A stretch of 64,000 nucleotides of DNA from Rotaria socialis (lineage: Eukaryota > Rotifera > Eurotatoria > Philodinida > Philodinidae), in contig CAJNYU010000007.1 in the NCBI GenBank assembly GCA_905331475.1, positions 372,001 to 436,000 of the forward strand, given 5' to 3'. The notes beneath the pieces are model-generated. The model had not been told where the DNA came from, did not search any database, and was given only the letters and a program-made list of their open reading frames with translations. Positions 55,501-64,000 of the stretch are shown here, piece by piece (the stretch's first letter is position 1; each line of letters begins with the position of its first letter). Made by a program: the position numbers and the translations under genes.

Positions 55501-58500
55501 TTTTTGAAGTAGATCACACAATCGCTCTCTTTTCTATTATCCAGACTACGCTACTATCCTATTTTAGTCTCCCTACATTTAAGCAATATTGCCAGTCGTT
55601 TCTTTGCTTTTTTATACATTGTTGTTCAAATTGCATATACAATTATACGTGATGGATCATGCATGCGTTTTCTCTCTCGATCACAAAATTATTCGGTTTC
55701 AGATGAATCGAAATTACGTTTGGTACGCATTATTCTCTAAGAGAAAAATTGATAATGACAATTATTCATTTTCAGGAACTCGGCAATTGGTTTATCATTT
55801 TTGGCTTACTTAAAAATATACCATATTTTGTTCTACTGTCATATATTGGTGCCGAATTAACTGTACGTTTTGCTTATGATTCAATTTATGTTCCTTACAA
55901 GAAAAAAAGAAGTATTCTGCTTTCATCAGAAACACGATGTGAAGAATGTAAATTTTCACGATATTATGTTAAAGAATTATTTCGAAGAAATAATCGATGC
56001 TATCCACCGATAACAACGGCTAACAGAGAGATTATGCATCCTACTTATCGTAGCGATCATAAAAATGCAGTTAGATTACAACGCCAAGGCGAACAATCGC
56101 GTGTGAAAAAGTTTCTGGATATAATTTATTGTTGGGATAATAGCTTTCGTTTTACGACTATGGCTATTTGTACCTATTCAGCTACTTGGGTTACTCTATA
56201 TTACCTAGCATGCACATGCATTTTTTGGCATATTTCACTAACAACAGAACATGTTTCATATCTGAAAGTTTTCATTGAATCAATTTTCAAGATCGGTTAG
56301 TGTCTCTTCTTTCTTTTTCTTTTTTGTGAACATATCAAATGATTTCGGTTTTTCAAGATGGAAAAAGTTCGCTATTCGATCGTGAAATAATTTTTAGCGC
56401 AATTGTGGCCTTCATTATCTCAGCATTACAGTTATGTATCAGTACAAACAATTACAAGAGACACAAACAACAATTGTATAAAGGCATCTATGCAGAAGTT
56501 CCAATGTTAAAAAATGTCAAAGCAAATTCAATTATACTGAAATCTGTTCATTATTTTGGCTTTTTTGTTGCTTATATGGCTTTCGGTTTGGTTGTTATTT
56601 TTCATTTAATGTTTTTCATTTTCTGCTCTATTCGAATTATTGTGGAGAACACTTATGTTTTCACTTCGACATTTCGTACAGTCGTGCCTGTTCTAGTTGT
56701 TTATTTATTGATATTACTCTGCATGACATCGGTAGGCAAGGTGTCCTTGATACAAAATTCAAATGAAAACGTGAATCTGAAAAATCGGAAAATGTACGCA
56801 ATTCTTTTATATGTTTATTTTTTTGTCGGTAAGTAATAACAATGGGAAATGCAAGTTTACGATGTTCATTTTAATTTATAGACTGTTTCCTTGGCGTAGT
56901 TTCCTGTGTTATTCGTTTAATAAATGCTACATTGCTCAATTTACTCTTTATCGGTCGACTAGATTACAGTTTGCTAGGACGTCCATCGGAAAAGTTCGGT
57001 AAGATATGCCAGAAATAGTTCTCATTTATTAATTCATTAGTGACTGGATTTAGATAGTGGCTTTGCTACCTACGTATCATATTTACATGTAGAAGTGACT
57101 CACACACATCCTGTGATGCTTGGTATGATGATAATCGTTTATTTCAATATATTTATTGATTTAGTTCTTTTTCTCTCATAGCCTTCTGTAATTTACTCTA
57201 TGATGATATCATTAAACGTCGACCGACACATTTATATAATGGTGAGTGCTGCGTCGATTCAAGTGAACTTGATAGTGATGATAATAAGTCAGAACGAGTG
57301 CGGCCATCTAAGCGTGAGACATACACTCCGAATCGAATTTCTCGACGTGAATCCAATAGACATGCAAGCCGAAAGAATATATCTGACGATAGTTCAATAA
57401 AGATAAAATCAAGACCAAAGGGGAAGAACCAATCAGAAAGAGATTTCATTAAAAAAATGACGACCTCATCATTAACAGTGGATATAAATGACAGTGAAGA
57501 TAGCGAAGTGATAAAAGAAAAACAGCCAAAACAACAATCACGAAAGATGAAAAGTAAGAATTCAGCGATACAACCCATGATGTCCGAAGTCTACTCGACA
57601 GTCAACTACTTGATCGATAGAGACAAGACAAACGACCATATGCAGTTATTACGAAGAAAGCAAGCTCGATTTCGTTGGCATCTCGCCTATACTCTTCTTA
57701 ATAATTATCAAATTTTCGATCAGAGAAAAGGTCGCCCTCGTCGGCTAATACAAGCGTATGCACAAAGAAGCAATTGCCTGAGAGAAGCAGATGAATATCC
57801 TGTTGAACCAATACCATATATGGGACAACGTATCTTTAGGTCAGATCATTCATTATTTTTATGTCGATATCTATCTCGAAGTTTGTCTTTAGGAAAAATT
57901 CTTCTGCAAAATCTATATCTTCTGATCAACATTCCGCTTTCGTGCCTAGTCGTCGTCATTCAATTTCTGTTATCGAGCATTCTCCACGGAGTTCAGCCAG
58001 ATCTTATATCGATATTCAGTCAAGTAATTATTACAATGCAGTTGCAAAAAAGCACATAGGAAATCAACAGTCGTTGGCTTGTCAAGCATTATCACCCAAC
58101 TGCTCGGTAGCACAAGCACCACTGAATCTTGATGATGATGTTCAGAAAATTCAAAGTTGCTCTAAAAAACTCGCAAGAAAATTACACAAAAAAGGATTAC
58201 ACTACCATGCTAATCAATCACCACCTTCGGAGCCCACAGTGTTTACATTCCCAGCAGATACTATTATTACTGCGCAAAAGCTCACAATGACTTCAAAACA
58301 ACAACAAGAGACACAGTGCAAGGCTGCTGTTAGCGACCAACGAACGAGCAAGGTTTCGTTTCAACTTCCGTACCCTTCACAACAAATATCAAGTGTTCCA
58401 TCAATCATTGATACCAAGCATCAAAAAGTAAGTTTTCAGTCCAAGACCAAACGAAACCCGTTGAATGCGAGTCCGAGTACCCAGCTGCTCTATCACGAAT

Positions 58501-58502
58501 GA
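52508..58502 (+). CDS. lectin-EGF-STRA6-like membrane receptor
   Basis: Exons: 52508-52670, 53194-53427, 53476-53991, 54050-54166, 54525-54639, 54704-54790, 54990-55484, 55545-55722, 55776-56295, 56358-56828, 56882-56998, 57054-57122, 57182-57839 and 57893-58502. Every junction keeps phase and gives 1449 residues. Residues 1-24 are a signal peptide. A C-type-lectin-like region (about 55-304) starts CPKGWQRLGGSCYF and closes YNHVCEY, with a long internal insertion. An EGF domain (about 309-343) has six Cys spaced 5-5-8-1-8. A membrane segment (IIISLIIITILY) follows. Residues 411-1030 hold about eight or more hydrophobic segments. The region LDYSLLG, DSGFATY, HVEVTHTHPVMLAFCNLL and, later, RFRWHLAYTLLNN matches the end of vertebrate STRA6, the retinol-binding-protein receptor. 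A long basic/Ser-rich cytosolic tail follows. Ligand unknown; vitamin-A uptake is not implied. Confidence 0.82.
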
Positions 58503-61044
58503 AAGTGCACTCGAACCACGATCACAAGAGTGCGTCAAAGCGACTCACATAGGAATGTTTCGAGCACTACCTGCGTTTAATTATTATGCTCTACTATTTC
58601 TGTTCTCTCTTATTATCAATTTCACATGAATATTTAAACGAGAAATGATCCATTTCAAACAAAATCATCTTGAAGCATTGCTGAAAAGGTTTACGATGGT
58701 TGAGAGTAGACATTTGTTTATGAATATGAACTAGGGTGCTGTTTAGGGTTTACACATAGATGAAACATAAAAATGCAAACGCGTATACGCATGCTCACAT
58801 AATTTTGAGTTGACTAAATAGGAAACCAGAACATGAAACTTTGAAAATGTTGATGTGTGCATTTTTATCTTTTGTTGACTGTTGAAACAAGCCTCACAGA
58901 AAACTATATCGTCCAATGAATCTGTAATTATTAAATGCTTTCAATAATAAGTATTGTTTCCAAAATATTTTCTTCTGAAACCCCGTACACAAACTAATCA
59001 TGCAGATCGATGCATTTTCCCATGGCCATCAGTTGTACACAATAATATAATGGTTGTGTCTACCATTAGTTTCTCTCTTAGATTGTGTAAAATTGAACGA
59101 TTGCAAATGACTTGGTTTGTATATGATAGTATTAAACTTGTCGGTATGATGTCTTTACATTTAAAAACTAAAATAGTAGTATATACGTATGATAGGCGCT
59201 GTCAATGCAATCCCCGTAGGATGGAAATGGGAAATACGGTGAAACTGCTTTCCGGAAGCAATCTGGGAGTGGGGATGGGTGCACATTTCCACACTGAATA
59301 TTTCAGCATTCCTTTAAAATCATGTTTCATTAAAGTAGCCTCAACATATTCTCCATTAATTTATGTGTTTTAAGAGTCGTTCCATGAGGAAAAACAAACA
59401 TTGTGACCGGAGATAATTTTTTTTCTTCTGATCAAATCTACTAGCTTAAAAGCTTCTATTTCTACGGTTGGTTTCATAGATGAATTCGTTTCAGATATGA
59501 CACGTAGCTTTCAATGTCAGGGTTCCGTTTGTTGGGAGAGAAGCGCGGATGCATACTCTTTCCTGAAGACACTGAGTGCTAGGAATATCGGCGTATTGTT
59601 CTTCTGTGAAAAGTGGGAATGTGCTCCGATTTTCCACGAACAGTACCAGCAACTGACGCCCTTACGCAGAAAAAACAATGATTTTATATTTTACATAAAT
59701 TTAATCGTTTTCATTTCTGTATGTGTCTGGTTGAACTTTTTTCAAATGAGTCTTCATGCGATTGTTTACGAAATTAGCTGTTTTTCTTACTCAGACCATC
59801 AAATCAATTCGTTTGTATTTGATCAAGTAATCATAAGATAATATTCAATGTGAATCTATAATATACTAGTTGGTTCTCCGATATTGCCATGATTTGTTCC
59901 AGATCTGGAATATTAATATAACTAGATTTCTCGCCTGACTATTAAAGTTACCTATTGAATTGATTTACAATCAATAAGCTCCCGCCCCTTCCAATAAACT
60001 CACAATCCCGCATGAGAAATCCATTTTGTAAGGCGTACTATTTTTCTGTTTGGCCCTAAATATTATCCTATGATTACGTATGTTTGCAGACAATAGAGTC
60101 TCAAGGCGAGGCTTACAACTGGCGTGAATAACATTTGATCCGTTATGTGTATAATTCATAACTACAGCGATATTTATAAATAAAAACTACTCAATTAATA
60201 AGAAGTCTTGAATAGACATTTTATAATCGTAATAATCTTTTCAAATGCAAGAAGATTTAATAAGATAAAGTGTCTGATTGAAAGCGCCACTCACCGGGCG
60301 TGTTTTAAGATGAAATAGATATTCCATCTAAAATATTCTAGTAGTATTAATTGAAATTTGACTTTTTTGGCAGTTGACATGAACTAATAATTATTGACTT
60401 CGTGAAGGAGTTACGTAGTATATCTTTTTTTAAATCCTTGTCTGCTCTTTGAACTATCGTAGTTACTATTTTTCGATTACAATACAGATAAATATATCTG
60501 TATTCAAGTTTTCGTGCTTGATTATATCGAGTTATAACCACAAGTTGGTTGTTTATAATTTTTATTTTCGGAAACAATGATGAATCCACAAAAATTAATT
60601 TTATCCCACTACACTTCACTATTTACATAAGTTGTACTCGCTTTATTTCATTGAGCTGCTATACGCCCTGTACTTCTCTCCGTTCTATTAATATTACCTT
60701 AAGGATATCGGAAAAAGTTAAATGAAATGCGTGACTCGTACAATTTGTCATAGCACATAATTGATAGATTTTCAAAAACTTGGCTGTTTTCTTTGACAAT
60801 TACTTGTATATTTATATCCATAATTGTATTGCAACTATTTATTCGTGCAGTTTTGATGATGATTATTTTGATTTAAAATAAAAATTCATGAGTGAAGAGA
60901 CACAACAAAAGATTGAACAATTCATCGAATTCAACTCGAGGAATAGCTTTTTTGTTTTCATTTTAGGTGTATTTTTTATAGTTTTATTATTTTATTATGC
61001 ACTTGATACAACGCAAAAATGGCCACAAAAATTACAAACATAAA
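58503..61044. other. intergenic, no gene accepted
   Basis: Several 100-140-codon frames occur (58954-59373, 59497-59841) but show no domain, no codon-bias support and no splice continuation. Otherwise AT-rich. Confidence 0.4.
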
Positions 61045-63628
61045 TCACTCTTGATTTTTGTGATCATCTGTAGATTTTTCCAGATTAGTTGATATCGAAC
61101 GAATAGGACGAATACGATTTGGACCATTTACACTAGCTAATTTTGTTGACTAAAACAGAAAATAAAAAAAATTACTAATGAATTGCTCTGTTATTTTTTT
61201 TGTGATCATTGAGGGAAATATGTATTGCATTCGATTTGCTGAGTGCAATAGTGAATTACAGATGTATATCTGTGAGGACAACGACAGATAACTAAAGGAT
61301 GAGCACTCCTAACCGGTCTCATTGGATCGAGTCCAATCGTGGAATAAACGTACGTTTCTCGCGAAGTAATAACACCGGATCGCATCTTATCGAATAATCG
61401 ATTCAGTTTTCGATTTAAATTTTCAATTTCATTTTTTCTTGGATCGACTTCGTGTTGATCCATATTTAATAAATGTTTATGTTTAATTATTCGTCGTTCA
61501 ATTAATTGTACTATATCAAAACGACGAATTTGTCCAAGTCCATGAATAAGATCATCAACTTTAGCGCGTGTGTGAAAACGTCGCCATTTATTTAATGCTT
61601 CCATGGCTTGATCCTAGACAAACTACAGATAAGAAATAAGTATCAATTGATATTTACTTGAAAAACATCTCCACGTTGATATTTTTCATCAACATGTTGT
61701 ATATCTTTGGACAATTCTTCTTGACCACGTGTTGGATAAAATGGCAATTGCCAATAGAGTCGATTCCAATCACGGCCAATATACTTTGATATGAGACGGA
61801 ATGCTTTGGAAAGTTCGTCTGAAAAAAATATATATATATAGATGGAAGAACACTTTTTTATCATGGAAAGTCTGATACAGTTTCAATATTGTAAATAAAA
61901 TATTGAAGAAGGCAGTCGCCCTGTTTTTTGTCAAATGTTTTAAAGTAGAGATAAGTTTTATTTGGAAAGAAATCAGATCAATTCGAAACTATGTAAGTTT
62001 TATCTGGTTGATACATTGAACTGCTATTGGGGCTTGAATTCAAGAAAGATAAAATGACTGGAAATGTTTACTAGTTATCGCCAAAAAAAGGAGCTACCGT
62101 AGATTCAAAGTCATCATATTCTTCAGGTTTCTAGAAGTCAAGAATATCATCATTGAATGTAAATGATGTTCCTCATGTACGCCACTGAGTACAATATCCG
62201 ATCTAAAATACTGTCTACTGATTTCATCTGAACAAATTATTCTTGACTATTATTTTGGATAATTCAACTAGAACATCTACGTAGAGTTTATAGTAGCTTC
62301 GATCTAAATACAATTCTGCTATGCATGATATCGTTTTTAAATTTATCAAAAAAAAACCTTAGATATTTCACTAGAATTGTCGTACCAACCCAGATCATTA
62401 CATATTGACAATGTGTGGGCGAAAAAGTAGGTCACCACTTTCTAGCTGTAGAAGCCACTCTGTTCTACTATGTCAATTGAAAATGCTAATGCTAGCTGAT
62501 TGTATATATTTTTTCAAACATGTAAATAGATCTTCCAGCTAAACGACTCCCGACAATCGAAAAGCTTCTGAAATTGTTTTACTTTGCATCTTACCTTCTT
62601 CATTTTCTCCACTATGTTTACTATGAACTGGTAAATCGTAGAAGATTTTTTGTGGTAAATCATTTGTTTTTCGGCATTTATAAATATCGCGCATAATATC
62701 ACGGCAACGTTGTATGCGATTAAAATAATTTTCTTTCAGAATTTTATCTTCTAATACGACTTGTATTTCTTTATCGAGTTTCTTACTTTCAATGCGCATT
62801 TCAATTAATTCATCTTTACGCTTTTGAAAAAGATTTATACGTGCTTGAAAAGCTTCAACTTGAGATTTTAATTTCGGTAATTCTCTTGAAAGTTGTTTTA
62901 TGTCTTGTTGAAAACGTCCAACTGTTAAATTATGTCCAATGCTATCTTGTTCGTCGTGAGATTGTTTCAATAATTTCTGAACTTGTTCTTCATATACTTC
63001 GTGCGTTAAACGTTTTGAAATATATTCACGTTCTTTTATATTGAGACGCGTTTCAAATTCGTCATATTTTTTTTCATTGATCTCATTTTCATTTTCCAGC
63101 TTCTTTAATTGAGAACGATATGATTCAGCCTTAGAATCAAAAAAGAATGTATAAACTTCTTTTCATAGATTCAGTTTTCTACAATAAATTCAATACCCGA
63201 TGTTCAACTTGACTCAATTGAGATTTATTTATTTCGAAAGCTTTTTTTGCTTCAACATATTTTTCTTCAAGTAATTTAAGTGATCTAAACGAAATTTTCT
63301 TTTGCTTTTAACTTCTTTACAAATTGAAAACATACGTTTGAATAAAATCATTGTATTTTGCATCTTCATCTAACCATGTGCGAAGAGAATCTAAAGTTCG
63401 TCGTGCTTCATAGTAACATTCAGGTAACGCAAATAAATATGGCAGTAATGTGCAATCAGTGCGACTTGCTAATTCTTGAGATTCTTTTGACAATGTTGAA
63501 AGTGCAATGCCTTTCGTATCTTCGACGCGTTGTGGCATTTCACGTAAAATTTTCAAAGATTTATTCACATCAAAGATATGTAACCAACGAGATTTTTCAT
63601 AGGTGTATGCTGTTTCAAGATAGTCATC
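61045..63628 (-). CDS. coiled-coil and death-domain protein, 5' end missing
   Basis: Minus-strand exons 63628-63336, 63284-63197, 63129-62595, 61818-61658, 61613-61314 and 61149-61045 join in phase to 493 residues and a stop. The first visible exon begins at a splice acceptor, so the N-terminus lies beyond the window or in an unrecognised exon to the right. The middle (about 100-300) is heptad-rich coiled coil full of Lys/Glu/Gln. The death domain follows: AFRLISKYIGRDWNRLYWQL and, after a 44-bp intron, ALNKWRRFHTRAKVDDLIHG then LGQIRRFDIVQLIE, the six-helix pattern used for homotypic assembly in apoptosis and innate signalling. A short basic tail ends KSTDDHKNQE. The 776-bp intron before the death domain is unusually long. 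No enzymatic domain is visible; the specific family was not recognised. Confidence 0.8.
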
Positions 63629-64000
63629 CTATGCAGCAATTATCGAACAAATACTAGTTTTATTTTTACTTATCTATTACTTTCTAGAACAAGTTCAATG
63701 AGTCGAAACTATTGTTTTTTTCTCCATAGTCAAACGAATAAGAGATATCAAATCTTATGATTTACGTTTTAATTGATCACACTGTCTCGTTCATAGGAAA
63801 TCCTAAGAATTTACTATTGGACACTGAGGCATATTTTAGTTGGATATCTTTTTGAATACCTACACCATATCCTCTTAGTCTTGGACTCTGTATATTGACA
63901 AATATCTATCTAGTTTCTATAACATTTTTGTGAAATTTTAGTAGATTGAACATTAGATATTATTTTACACTGAAATGCTCATAACCATTCAGATTGAAAA
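63629..64000. other. intron or 5' flank of the death-domain gene
   Basis: Just right of the first visible exon. No further exon was identified before the window ends. Confidence 0.4.

Noticed and set aside
57840..58059. Continuation of the STRA6-like frame to the stop at 58059
   Set aside because: A 53-bp GT...AG intron at 57840-57892 leads in phase into a longer Ser-rich tail ending at 58502, which looks more coding-like.
58954..59841. Two 114-139-codon frames
   Set aside because: No domain, no splice partners, composition like surrounding non-coding sequence.

Overview
The window looks like animal nuclear DNA, most probably from a bdelloid rotifer. It is AT-rich, and its genes are split by many roughly 50-bp GT...AG introns. 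It carries metazoan regulators (JNK, HIPK, a MAP4K4/TNIK-type kinase, a Pax factor, a PAR-bZIP factor) next to a plant-style DYW-type PPR gene relic, TG/GGG-rich tracts that resemble bdelloid telomeric repeats, and many small DNA transposons. The species assignment is inference. The gene families were read directly from translations, and exon phases were checked by hand.

Layout. Positions 1-6.9 kb are repeat-rich: a TA-flanked MITE, a ~52-bp degenerate satellite and a hAT-like MITE with an assembly gap. Positions 7.0-13.2 kb form a dense gene block: a PAR-bZIP gene (+) converges on an HIPK-type kinase (-), whose 5' end faces a JNK gene (+) across about 300 bp. Positions 15.7-18.4 kb hold a decayed DYW-PPR gene. 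Positions 21.0-22.4 kb hold a foldback hAT element with a perfect 8-bp target duplication. Positions 22.75-26.5 kb hold a 21-exon MAP4K4/TNIK/misshapen kinase. Positions 32.4-34.3 kb hold a Pax gene with a paired domain and a divergent homeodomain. Positions 36.6-38.6 kb hold an acyl-CoA synthetase relic abutting another hAT-like element. A second copy of the TA-flanked MITE is at 38.9-39.5 kb.

The right half has a GT90/CAP10 glycosyltransferase (41.9-44.1 kb), a possible 31-residue cysteine-rich peptide (46.1 kb), an intronless secreted GH27 alpha-galactosidase (48.2-49.5 kb), a Mutator-like element carrying a FLYWCH zinc finger (49.5-50.4 kb), and a 14-exon receptor-like gene (52.5-58.5 kb). 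A partial gene on the minus strand (coiled coil plus death domain) ends the window at 61.0-63.6 kb.

The strongest candidate for something undescribed is the 52.5-58.5 kb gene. It joins a signal peptide, a C-type-lectin-like region and an EGF domain to a STRA6 (retinol-binding-protein receptor) type membrane core in one phase-consistent gene model. The genes do not form one pathway. JNK, HIPK and MAP4K4/TNIK are all stress/JNK-axis kinases in other animals, but their proximity here may be coincidental.
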